22,704 nucleotides of DNA, from the IMG/VR virus record IMGVR_UViG_3300021962_000698, positions 1 through 22,704 of that record. One strand, 5' to 3'. Positions 16,446-22,704 of this stretch are shown here, piece by piece (positions within the stretch are counted from its first letter, which is position 1; every line of letters begins with the position of its first letter). The stretch comes from a virus. The notes below the pieces were generated by a model. It had not been told where the DNA came from, searched no databases, and saw nothing but the letters and a program-made list of their open reading frames with translations. The translations under genes were made by a program, and so were the position numbers.

Positions 16446-17062
16446 TTATTCACAACTCTATCAGCAAAGCCATAGTACACCGCTTCTTCCGGCTCCATAT
16501 ACCAATCGCCATCTTTAAACTTCTTTATCAAGTATTTTTTAGTCTTGTCTTGATCGTACTCTTTTTCTTTAAAGAATTTTCCACGACAACATCTTTCAGC
16601 ATAAATATCTAGCATTTGGTCAAAAATTTTCTGTTCAAAATTTATCCAGTTCTGCACATTTCTATACTCTCCGCTAATTCCACTCATTCCATTATGAACC
16701 ATGAAGTATGAGTGTGGTGTTAAAAGCCTCCTTGTGGCGGCTTGTAGTATTATACTACTCATAGACTCAGCTTGACCATACACAATAATTGAAACTTTAG
16801 AGTGACACATTTTTATTCCATCAAACATAGCCATTCCATCTGCCCACTCTCCACCAATACTGTGCATATGTACAGTTATTTCATCATGACTTTCTACTTC
16901 TAGTGATCTAAGATTTTTTATGAAGATATTCGACATTTTGTATTCAACGCCAGGATTTTCATCGAAAGCATGATGATTATGAAGAAATATCTCTCTAGTA
17001 TTTGTATAACAACCGTAATTGTGAACATCATGCAACATATCATTGTTACTATGCGGCATCAT
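16439..17062 (-). CDS. ClpP-like serine protease, 207 aa
   Basis: The fold and catalytic residues match the ClpP/crotonase-type protease family: SIGGEWADGMAMFD at 68-81 (oxyanion region), Ser100 in GQAESMSS, His123 in MVHNG, and Asp186 in GDWYMEPEEAVYYGFAD, which aligns with the E. coli ClpP element RDRFLSAPEAVEYG. An N-terminal extension of about 40 residues is His/Asn-rich. In some phages a ClpP-type enzyme is the head protease, but this genome also has a protease-scaffold gene, so the job here may differ, for example processing another virion protein or working with host Clp ATPases. ATGA overlap with the ERCC4 gene and 7-base overlap with terL point to one operon. The start may be either of two adjacent ATGs. 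Confidence 0.9.
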   Translation of the reverse strand: MMPHSNNDMLHDVHNYGCYTNTREIFLHNHHAFDENPGVEYKMSNIFIKNLRSLEVESHDEITVHMHSIGGEWADGMAMFDGIKMCHSKVSIIVYGQAESMSSIILQAATRRLLTPHSYFMVHNGMSGISGEYRNVQNWINFEQKIFDQMLDIYAERCCRGKFFKEKEYDQDKTKKYLIKKFKDGDWYMEPEEAVYYGFADRVVNKW

Positions 17063-17562
17063 TTTTTTCTCCCAATGGTATACATTTCATTAATTCTCTT
17101 GAGGATGCTACTAACAGCTAGAAATGCATTATATTTATCGCCACAGAATAAAACATGAACGTTGTTGTACAGTTCAAATTCAATAAGACATTTGAGCATA
17201 TACCTACCAGTTATTTTAACAGATGCTATATTCTTAATTGGGATTCTAGTCTCGTCTGGAAATTTTATGAGATCTTCTAGCGAAAATTCTAAGACGATAT
17301 ACTTATGGGGGAAGCTTGCCATTCTAGCAATCTCGTTTAAGAAAGCATGTTTCTTTTGCCCTAGATTAATTGCTAACTCTTCCACACAACCTTTACGCTC
17401 TATACATATCTTGTCTTCAAGACCGGCTATTGAATAATCTCCAGTATCAAGTTTTTGCTCTATCATCCCGTCACAAGTGTTAAACTTGCTAAAATGATAG
17501 CCATCTTGCTCTCTAGTATCTTTTATAACAGTAAACGATGGTGCTTGTATGTATTTTGCCAT
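17059..17562 (-). CDS. ERCC4-fold nuclease, 167 aa
   Basis: The XPF/Mus81-type nuclease core is visible: DTREQ at 15-19, GDYSIAG at 41-47 and IERKG at 54-58, corresponding to the D, GD and ERK metal-binding elements. The usual Asp a few residues after ERK is here a Glu (GCVEEL). The following NEIARMASFPHKYIVLEF fits the rest of the fold. There are no helicase or HhH domains, so this is a stand-alone nuclease domain that probably cuts branched or flap DNA, useful in resolving replication intermediates before packaging. The gene begins in a TAATG overlap with the HNH gene and ends in an ATGA overlap with the ClpP-like gene. The cellular target is inferred. Confidence 0.9.
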   Translation of the reverse strand: MAKYIQAPSFTVIKDTREQDGYHFSKFNTCDGMIEQKLDTGDYSIAGLEDKICIERKGCVEELAINLGQKKHAFLNEIARMASFPHKYIVLEFSLEDLIKFPDETRIPIKNIASVKITGRYMLKCLIEFELYNNVHVLFCGDKYNAFLAVSSILKRINEMYTIGRKK

Positions 17563-17816
17563 TATTTAACCAGTGTGTAAAAAAGTGATTCGTAGTGGTG
17601 TTCTTTGCCCTTTATGGAATTATGGCACTTTCTACACAATGTTATGCCGTTAGAGACTTCATATCTGAGAGCGTGTGCGTGTGCCCACCTCTTAATATGA
17701 TGAACTTGTAATGATGACTTAGAGTTGCAGTTTGGCATTTTGCACTTAAACTTATCTCTTTTAAGAACATCTTTGCGAAATTGCTCATACGCCGGATCGT
17801 TATAGTTTCTTTTCAT
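17562..17816 (-). CDS. HNH endonuclease, 84 aa
   Basis: A compact HNH nuclease: zinc-binding Cys25 and Cys30, the HH pair at 39-40, Asn56 in SNGITLC, and Cys61/Cys64-His65 (CRKCH). It has no extra DNA-binding domain. HNH proteins encoded near terminase genes can be needed for terminase cutting, as shown for HK97 gp74, and this gene sits a short distance upstream of terL in the same operon. A free-standing homing endonuclease is an alternative, but the tight overlaps on both sides (ATGA and TAATG) favour a conserved operon member. Confidence 0.92.
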   Translation of the reverse strand: MKRNYNDPAYEQFRKDVLKRDKFKCKMPNCNSKSSLQVHHIKRWAHAHALRYEVSNGITLCRKCHNSIKGKEHHYESLFYTLVK

Positions 17817-18061
17817 AGTTCTTGTATTTTGTCAAACCTAATTTTTTTCCTAATATTTCTACACAAAACTCTTGTTGTAATTGAATTATCTATTTTTAGT
17901 AGCTGGTTTATAATCCTAAGTAGTAATTCACAGCAAACTTCATCTGGATCATCAGCCTGTATAAAAATAGTTAAAAACGGTGCATCGAATTCTCTGAGTC
18001 TATACTTCTCTATTTCTCTGAAAATATTAGATAAGTCTAGGCTGACTTTAAAGTTTCTCAT
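17813..18061 (-). CDS. Hypothetical protein, 82 aa
   Basis: I do not recognise this protein. It is acidic in the middle (QADDPDEVCCELLLRI) and basic at the C-terminus (CRNIRKKIRFDK), with predicted helix and one or two beta strands and no signal peptide or membrane helix. The ATG at 18061 lies inside the end of the dehydratase gene, overlapping by 14 bases in another frame, and its stop overlaps the HNH start by 4 bases. This arrangement suggests a real, translationally coupled gene. It may be a partner of the HNH nuclease. Confidence 0.7.
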   Translation of the reverse strand: MRNFKVSLDLSNIFREIEKYRLREFDAPFLTIFIQADDPDEVCCELLLRIINQLLKIDNSITTRVLCRNIRKKIRFDKIQEL

Positions 18062-19109
18062 GCTCTAGCATCATTTCGATTAAACTTGTTAGATCGTTTT
18101 TAGGTTTCCATCCAAGTTTTGCTTGAGCTTTAGTAGAATCCCCTCTAAGGTAATCTACTTCTGCTGGCCTGTAAAACTCTGGATCTTGAACGACTAGGTA
18201 AGACCAATCGTCCAGCCCAGCCTTTTCGAAGGCTATATCTAAAAAATCTCTGATTTTGTACGACTGACCTGTACATATAACGTAGTCATCGCCGTGTTCC
18301 TGTTGCAGCATAAGCCACATAGCTTCGACATAATCGCCAGCATATCCCCAGTCTCTATATGCTTCAAGATTTCCCAAACGCAGCTTAGGAAAGCTATTCT
18401 GAACTCCAGAAGCGTATATCAGGTCGCCTTCCTTGCAAGATTCTGAAATATTATCGACACTTAGATTCATTTGTCTTAACCAAGTTGTGAATTCTCCAAT
18501 CCACTTAGTAATTTTCTTGGTAACGAAATTATCACCCCTTCGTGGACCCTCATGATTAAATAGAATACCAGTACTAGCATGAATTCCGTAAGCTTCACGG
18601 TATAACCTAACAGCGTAATGAGCGGCACATTTAGCAATTGCATATGGAGATTGAGGTAGGAATTTAGTATTTTCGTTTTGGTATTTTTTACCGTCTCTAC
18701 CGATGTCATAAGAAGCTCCAAACATCTCACTGGATGACGCTTGGTAGAACTTTACATTTAGCATATCCAAATCAACTAATGCCTGTAACAAATTAATACA
18801 TCCCTTACCCGTAACATCCCATGTTAATGCTGGTTGTTTGAAGGATGTTCCTACATGAGACTGCGCCCCAAGGTTGTAGATTTCATCTACATCGGCGTTA
18901 TCTTTAAGAATAAGCAAAAGACTAGACATATCGGTAAGATCACCTTCCACCAAAGTGAATCTAGGATTCGATATGATGTGCTTGATTCTTTGCGTATTGT
19001 CTGTACTAGACCTCCTAGATATGCCTACAACTTTATATCCCTTCTCAAGCAACAAGTCTGCCAGATGGCTTCCATCCTGCCCTGTTATTCCTGTAATTAT
19101 AGCTTTCAT
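18048..19109 (-). CDS. gmd: GDP-mannose 4,6-dehydratase, 353 aa
   Basis: This enzyme turns GDP-D-mannose into GDP-4-keto-6-deoxy-D-mannose, precursor of fucose, rhamnose, perosamine and related sugars. It is full length and well conserved: NAD(P)-binding GITGQDG at 7-13, SRRSS at 31-35, active-site ASSSEMFG at 124-131 with Tyr156 and Lys160 of the YxxxK pair, LFNHEGPRRGDNFVTKKI at 183-200 for nucleotide-sugar binding, and RDWGYAGDYVEAMW later. The start at 19109 has GTGAGG upstream and forms an ATGA overlap with the sulfotransferase. No epimerase/reductase such as fucose synthase lies in the window, so the product must be finished by the host or by genes elsewhere. Confidence 0.97.
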   Translation of the reverse strand: MKAIITGITGQDGSHLADLLLEKGYKVVGISRRSSTDNTQRIKHIISNPRFTLVEGDLTDMSSLLLILKDNADVDEIYNLGAQSHVGTSFKQPALTWDVTGKGCINLLQALVDLDMLNVKFYQASSSEMFGASYDIGRDGKKYQNENTKFLPQSPYAIAKCAAHYAVRLYREAYGIHASTGILFNHEGPRRGDNFVTKKITKWIGEFTTWLRQMNLSVDNISESCKEGDLIYASGVQNSFPKLRLGNLEAYRDWGYAGDYVEAMWLMLQQEHGDDYVICTGQSYKIRDFLDIAFEKAGLDDWSYLVVQDPEFYRPAEVDYLRGDSTKAQAKLGWKPKNDLTSLIEMMLEHEKL

Positions 19110-19726
19110 TTTTTCCTCACTTTTGAATATCCAAAACGTAAAAAATCCTGTTCATATAGTTCATACACTCGCTCAAGAGCTTGATCTGAGTAAGCATCTA
19201 AATAATTTTTCCATATTTTAGAAGCTTTTGTTATAGCGTGTTTGGCTGGACCAAGATAAATACCATGAGAAGCACAGTCACTAGATAGGTTCTCTAACCT
19301 AATTATATTCATTCCGTCTTCATAGAAATTAACCTGATGACCAAAATGATTTCTTGTATAATCCTTATTGTTCCGATCAATGTAAATTTGTAATTGTTCC
19401 ATAATGAAAGTTTCAAAATCAAACTTCTTATCTATACTATTGTAGTAGTAAGCTGATAATATTCTTTCGTATGGGCGACGAACTGTAATGTATTTTTTGT
19501 ATGTTTCATGATTTATGTTTTTGATTTTATAGAATCGTAAATCGGCATGATGTAAATATATGTTTGACTTTCTGCAAAGTCCGTACATAATGTCATAATT
19601 TGCCTGTAGTGGTGAAATTTCTTTGTGATTTTTACCCAAAAGAGTCTTCATTAGGGTATATTCTACACTTGTTCCTCCAGTTTTGCCTGGATGCATAAAT
19701 AAAATTTTGTGATCGTGGAAAATCAT
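19106..19726 (-). CDS. Sulfotransferase family protein, 206 aa
   Basis: Sulfotransferases move sulfate from PAPS to a sugar or protein hydroxyl. The PAPS-binding loops are visible: HPGKTGGTSVEYT at residues 12-24 (5'-phosphosulfate loop) and ITVRRPYERILSAYYYNS at 80-97 (3'-phosphate loop). The overall size fits the Sulfotransfer_2-like group. The stop overlaps the start of the dehydratase gene (ATGA), which suggests that both enzymes act on the same glycan. The substrate is not known; a deoxy-sugar on the cell surface or on the virion is a possibility. The ribosome-binding site is weak, so translation may depend on the upstream gene 21 bases away. Confidence 0.85.
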   Translation of the reverse strand: MIFHDHKILFMHPGKTGGTSVEYTLMKTLLGKNHKEISPLQANYDIMYGLCRKSNIYLHHADLRFYKIKNINHETYKKYITVRRPYERILSAYYYNSIDKKFDFETFIMEQLQIYIDRNNKDYTRNHFGHQVNFYEDGMNIIRLENLSSDCASHGIYLGPAKHAITKASKIWKNYLDAYSDQALERVYELYEQDFLRFGYSKVRKK

Positions 19727-19747
19727 CTTATTTATCTTTATTTGAGG

Positions 19748-20533
19748 TCATTCCCTGACTGTATCGGGTGTTAAAAATGGTTGATCTACAACTCCGTCCT
19801 CATATTTATGGTAAGATCCGAGTCTTTGTTCTTCTTTTTTCATTGCTATCTTCATTTTTTCCATTTCGATCCCGTACTTCTTCATTTTTTCTGGATCTTG
19901 CATCAAGCTTGCGACCCATGATACAAAACTTTGCTTACTATCTTCCAATCTTTTGATTCTTTGCTCTCTTGTGCCCTTCATTTCCTTTAACATGGACGAT
20001 TTTTTCGCTTGAAGCTCACGATAGTCCTTGTTTAGACTCTCTTGTGCTGCTCTAAGACTCGCCATTTGTCTTTCTAATCCAATAATTGTATCCTGATTCT
20101 GTTGGTCACGGTCAAGTTGCCGTTCTTCATCTAAAAGTTTCTCATAAACGTTGAGATATTCTATGTTATCCTTGTTTGCCTTTAGGCAGCGGTTCATGAG
20201 AAGCTCCAGTTTGATAACATCTATTACTTGTAGTTCTTCAGTGGGGAATACGTCGTCCTTGAACTGGGCGATTATGCGTGACCAATGATATTTGAACAGT
20301 TCAAGTTCATCGGATGTGAATTGATTTTGCAATTCTAACCAATATGGGCGATCCTCTAGTGAAAATGCGGCAGCTTCCTCCCCCGTAATACCTACTCTAA
20401 ACTTCCTTTTTATAAAATCAATGACAGATTCTACGTCACGATCAAGGTGTTTGGCTATATCTTCTGGTGTCATGCTATCTAAAAGCCTAGCAATTATCCG
20501 TTCTTCCTCTTTTGAGATTCTACCCTTCCTCAT
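19748..20533 (-). CDS. Helix-turn-helix / coiled-coil protein, candidate terminase small subunit, 261 aa
   Basis: The N-terminus has a homeodomain-like helix-turn-helix (residues about 6-45: SKEEERIIARLLDSMTPEDI, then AKHLDRDVESVIDFI). A middle helical region (FTSDELELFKYHW) precedes a long charged coiled coil (about 125-235). DNA-binding head plus oligomerising helices is the plan of small terminase subunits, which recognise phage DNA and present it to TerL. The match is only in layout: I see no diagnostic motif, and terL lies about 3.3 kb downstream, not next door. A scaffold-like or regulatory DNA-binding role is possible. The ATG at 20533 has AAGGA upstream. Confidence 0.6.
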   Translation of the reverse strand: MRKGRISKEEERIIARLLDSMTPEDIAKHLDRDVESVIDFIKRKFRVGITGEEAAAFSLEDRPYWLELQNQFTSDELELFKYHWSRIIAQFKDDVFPTEELQVIDVIKLELLMNRCLKANKDNIEYLNVYEKLLDEERQLDRDQQNQDTIIGLERQMASLRAAQESLNKDYRELQAKKSSMLKEMKGTREQRIKRLEDSKQSFVSWVASLMQDPEKMKKYGIEMEKMKIAMKKEEQRLGSYHKYEDGVVDQPFLTPDTVRE

Positions 20534-20546
20534 CGTTGTTAATTCC

Positions 20547-21164
20547 TTACTTTTTTAAGATTGCGATATATATTCCATTCCACCAACTACTAGTATCGCC
20601 GTTTCTAGCTGAAAATAATTTTCTTTCTTCGACAATTTTTAGGTTGGCTTTCTCTATTCCGCTTTTTGTTCCAGCTTGTACGTGTTCTGGATTGTAATCG
20701 TCACATATGTAGATAAATGTATCATCTAAAACATCGTAATAGTGAGTTAGCGCCCGCTCTTGGTCCTCAAAGCTATGCTCACCGTCATAGAAATACACAT
20801 TAAACTTAGATTTTAAGTTAGAAACATCGACTTTGAAACAATCTTCATCTAGAAAGTCAAAATTCACCCCAACATCTTTCATGTTTTCAAAGAAAATATT
20901 CTTTATAGATCTACCTCCAAACAAATTGTTTGAGAAATTGTCAATTGCAAGTGCATATTCTGGACTATTTCCTACAAGTGCAGAGTAAAGTGTAGAGCCT
21001 TTCCATGTTCCAACCTCTAAATATCTTAAATTGTCAATAGAGCACACTTTGTTTAGCAAGTTTCGAACATTTCTACTAGACATACCATCTATTTCAAGAG
21101 CTTTTGGTGTTAGTTTTGTGTTTGGTCCTTTAGAATATTCAATAACATCATCAAGAATTATCAT
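20547..21164 (-). CDS. Class I SAM-dependent methyltransferase, 205 aa
   Basis: A Rossmann-fold methyltransferase: motif I YLEVGTWKGST at residues 48-58 binds S-adenosylmethionine, AIDNFSN at 73-79 is the acidic ribose-binding strand, and FYDGEHSFEDQ at 125-135 with ICDDYNP at 153-159 give the D-H type metal/active-site pattern seen in Methyltransf_24-like O-methyltransferases. Such enzymes often modify sugars or small molecules rather than DNA; there is no DPPY-type DNA-methylase motif. It overlaps the end of the sigma gene by 14 bases and has a strong AAGGAG inside that gene. With the dehydratase and sulfotransferase downstream it may belong to a glycan-modifying set. The substrate is inferred only. 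Confidence 0.85.
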   Translation of the reverse strand: MIILDDVIEYSKGPNTKLTPKALEIDGMSSRNVRNLLNKVCSIDNLRYLEVGTWKGSTLYSALVGNSPEYALAIDNFSNNLFGGRSIKNIFFENMKDVGVNFDFLDEDCFKVDVSNLKSKFNVYFYDGEHSFEDQERALTHYYDVLDDTFIYICDDYNPEHVQAGTKSGIEKANLKIVEERKLFSARNGDTSSWWNGIYIAILKK

Positions 21165-21651
21165 ATCCGTTCTCCTTTAGTATATGTTTTATAACCTGTA
21201 TAAGATGAAGTTTTCTCTTCTTTGGAATATAGGCATCACTTGTGAATTTTAGGTAGTCAGATCGGAACTCAACGGGCAAAAACTTGTCTATTATATGTTT
21301 TATGTCGTCCGTGTCCAGAATATCGTCAATGTTTGTATTTTTTTGTACAATCTGATCGTCTTGAGGTAGAGGTTTTGGGGCCATTATCTTCTTTTTGTCT
21401 TCATCGTCTTTAACAAAGAAGTTATCACGGACAAAATTCTTCAACCTGTTAGACAAATGTACCGATAGAAAGTTCTCAAGAGGGCGACTTGTGTCATAAC
21501 GATCAAGGGCATCCATACATATAATAAAAGCCTCTTGTTTTATGTCATCAATTTCATACCCTAAGAATGTGTACCTTGGGCTTATTCTATCAACAACTAT
21601 TGTTATTTGTTCGATGACCTGTGTTTCTGTCATGCCTTTGGGTATTTTCAT
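21151..21651 (-). CDS. Phage late sigma factor, T4 gp55-like, 166 aa
   Basis: Residues about 28-80 resemble sigma-70 region 2 in the reduced form of T4 gp55: FLGYEIDDIKQEAFIICMDA, then LDRYDTSRPLENFLSVHLSN and RLKNFVRDN. This is the part that binds the RNA polymerase clamp and melts the -10 region. A charged linker (82-105) follows, then a C-terminal helical segment (108-162) with FLPVEFRSDYLKF and YIPKKRK, a possible remnant of region 4 or a sliding-clamp-type contact. It lacks a full region 4, which fits promoters with only a -10-like element. It would redirect host polymerase to late genes. The start forms a TAATG overlap with the preceding gene and has AAGGA upstream. Confidence 0.82.
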   Translation of the reverse strand: MKIPKGMTETQVIEQITIVVDRISPRYTFLGYEIDDIKQEAFIICMDALDRYDTSRPLENFLSVHLSNRLKNFVRDNFFVKDDEDKKKIMAPKPLPQDDQIVQKNTNIDDILDTDDIKHIIDKFLPVEFRSDYLKFTSDAYIPKKRKLHLIQVIKHILKENGYDNS

Positions 21652-22421
21652 TAATCATCCTTCTGCCACATCAATCTTCTCCAGCCTGTACCGTCATAGT
21701 ACTTTAGGCAGTCGTCTGACTCATCATAATAGATCACACCTTTTCTTGCGGGTGCGGTTTTCTTTGCGTTTAGTTGTAAATCATTAGCTGTGAGTCTTTT
21801 AACATCAACCTTCGGGCTTTTTAAAGATAAGTTTTTGTTGTGTTCTGTAACTGATTTGCGGACTATCTCTTCATCAATTAGTGAATCGAGGGGTATGGAG
21901 ACAAGACCGTCTGTATTCCTTCCCAGAACTGAGTTTTCTTGTAAAACTACAGATGTTGGTAGGTGCGGATGTTCCGAGGTAATAACTGAGTGTGACTCTG
22001 TTAGTACTTCCGTGAACGTAGAGGGGATGTATGAAGATACTACAATGTAGTCTTTATAGAGTTCTGAGCATGTAATCGGTCTTGCAATATGCGTTGGAGA
22101 TATGACATCCTTCTCAATAATATAGAAAGGGCGAAATCTATTTAAAAAGAACTTGCCTTCGTTTTCATATATGTATCCAAGTCCACGTTCAGTGAAGCCA
22201 TGTCTTTCGCACTCAAACCTAACTGAATAGAAGAACTTTACATTGATTCCAAATAGTGACAAGAAGCTGTTTTGTGACGAGCTAATTTTACCGGTTTCTA
22301 GAAATCTTTTGTAATCTGGGCTAATTGAGAGGGCTTCTGTTCCTAGTAATTCTATGTCCTTGGAATCTTTTACTGTTTTACCTCTTTCAATCGCTTGTAT
22401 TATTGATGTTTTTAGCTTCAT
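21651..22421 (-). CDS. Unknown protein with fibre-like C-terminal motif, 256 aa
   Basis: I do not recognise the bulk of this protein. The final 30 residues (KGVIYYDESDDCLKYYDGTG, then WRRL) match a short motif frequent in phage tail and fibre proteins, where G-x-I-Y-Y and Y-D-G-x-x-W flank a beta hairpin, so it may be a virion component. The middle has mixed alpha/beta character without enzyme motifs. I chose the ATG at 22421 because GTGAGG lies 6 bases upstream; an in-frame GTG at 22433 and an ATG at 22427 are alternatives without a well-placed site. It overlaps the preceding 57-residue gene and is coupled to the sigma gene through TAATG. Confidence 0.75.
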   Translation of the reverse strand: MKLKTSIIQAIERGKTVKDSKDIELLGTEALSISPDYKRFLETGKISSSQNSFLSLFGINVKFFYSVRFECERHGFTERGLGYIYENEGKFFLNRFRPFYIIEKDVISPTHIARPITCSELYKDYIVVSSYIPSTFTEVLTESHSVITSEHPHLPTSVVLQENSVLGRNTDGLVSIPLDSLIDEEIVRKSVTEHNKNLSLKSPKVDVKRLTANDLQLNAKKTAPARKGVIYYDESDDCLKYYDGTGWRRLMWQKDD

Positions 22422-22560
22422 CAGCATCCTCACTTCGTTCGTCGTTAATCAGAGATGAGAGGGGGCGGTCTGGTTTATCAAGGTCAGAAAGGGCGCCCAT
22501 AGTAAGAGCGGCGGTTGCCTTACAGTTCAATTGACAGTCGATTTGTTTTGGTGTATTCAT
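22387..22560 (-). CDS. Small hypothetical protein, 57 aa
   Basis: The reading frame starts at an ATG at 22560 with a strong AGGAG 7 bases upstream and a promoter-like octamer some 22 bases before the start. It ends at TGA (22389-22387) after overlapping the next gene by 35 bases in another frame. The product begins MNTPKQIDCQLNCKATAALT and has two N-terminal Cys residues, a Pro/Leu-rich middle and an acidic, Asn-rich tail. No domain is recognised. The good leader suggests it is translated; it is the first gene of the operon. Confidence 0.72.
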   Translation of the reverse strand: MNTPKQIDCQLNCKATAALTMGALSDLDKPDRPLSSLINDERSEDADEAKNINNTSD

Positions 22561-22582
22561 ATTGTTTCTCCTCTAGAGTTTA

Positions 22583-22590
22583 TTATACAC
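22583..22590 (-). promoter_or_regulatory. Candidate late promoter octamer at head of packaging operon
   Basis: Minus-strand GTGTATAA followed by T, so it contains TATAAT, 22 bases before the ATG at 22560. The 16-18 base upstream position shows no -35-like hexamer. It is the only promoter-like element found upstream of the packaging and accessory operon within the window. Confidence 0.6.
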
Positions 22591-22647
22591 GATTTGTTGA
22601 TATTTAGCAGCGTTTAGGTTCGATCTGGAGAGATTGGGTAATACATT

Positions 22648-22704
22648 TTAAATTGAATGGTTGAATTGTTTATAAACCACCCTGGCCTTTTCGCCTATTT
22701 CCCC
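22648..22704 (-). CDS. C-terminal end of an upstream gene, partial
   Basis: From the right edge one minus-strand frame stays open for 18 codons (GEIGEKARVVYKQFNHSI) and ends with TAA at 22650-22648; the other two frames stop earlier. The composition looks coding and the stop leaves an intergenic leader holding the promoter-like octamer. Too short to name, and chance cannot be excluded. Confidence 0.4.
   Translation of the reverse strand, partial: GEIGEKARVVYKQFNHSI

Noticed and set aside
17059-17816. Host-defence island reading of the HNH and ERCC4 genes
   Set aside because: They are tightly coupled to terL and head genes; no restriction, toxin or sensor partner is present.
20547-21164. DNA methyltransferase
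   Set aside because: Motif I is present but no DPPY/NPPY-type catalytic motif; the DGEHSFEDQ and CDDYNP pattern fits O-methyltransferases better.
22422-22433. GTG/ATG starts upstream of 22421
   Set aside because: The GTGAGG there works better as the ribosome-binding site for the ATG at 22421.

Overview
This window is a stretch of late genes from a tailed double-stranded DNA bacteriophage (Caudoviricetes). Every gene I can support lies on the minus strand, so the map reads from the right end (about 22.7 kb) to the left end. The genome is AT-rich and tightly packed, with many ATGA and TAATG stop/start overlaps. Genes for sugar-nucleotide, sulfotransferase and methyltransferase enzymes, large fibre proteins and a T4-gp55-like sigma factor suggest a phage from an aquatic or marine setting. 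The host cannot be determined from the sequence.

Right part, 22.7-16.4 kb, a regulatory, accessory and packaging operon. It holds the tail end of an upstream gene, a promoter-like motif, a 57-residue gene, a protein with a fibre-like C-terminal motif, a gp55-like late sigma factor, a class I methyltransferase, a helix-turn-helix/coiled-coil protein (candidate small terminase), a sulfotransferase, GDP-mannose 4,6-dehydratase, a small unknown gene, an HNH nuclease, an ERCC4-fold nuclease and a ClpP-like protease. The sulfotransferase, dehydratase and nucleases sit between the candidate small terminase and the certain large terminase.

Middle part, 16.4-9.3 kb, the head module in the usual order: large terminase, portal, prohead protease fused to a coiled-coil scaffold (with a well-formed internal start that could make scaffold alone), a small decoration-type protein and the HK97-fold major capsid protein. 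A strong rho-independent terminator closes this module.

Left part, 9.3-0 kb, an array of structural and adhesin genes: a 227-residue virion protein, a 1033-residue fibre with two blocks of YadA-head-like repeats, a 617-residue Cys-rich protein with a Thr/Pro hexapeptide repeat linker, a 436-residue fibre, and a fibre of more than 726 residues that runs off the left edge. No tail tube, sheath, tape measure or connector genes lie between the capsid protein and these genes.

The most notable pattern is an identical octamer, GTGTATAA on the minus strand, which I found only at four positions, each in the short leader before a gene (57-residue gene, protease-scaffold, 227-residue protein, left-edge fibre). 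None has a convincing -35 box. With the gp55-like sigma gene in the same window, this suggests a phage-specific late promoter set. No tRNA, CRISPR array or insertion sequence was seen, and no stretch above 300 bases lacks a gene.
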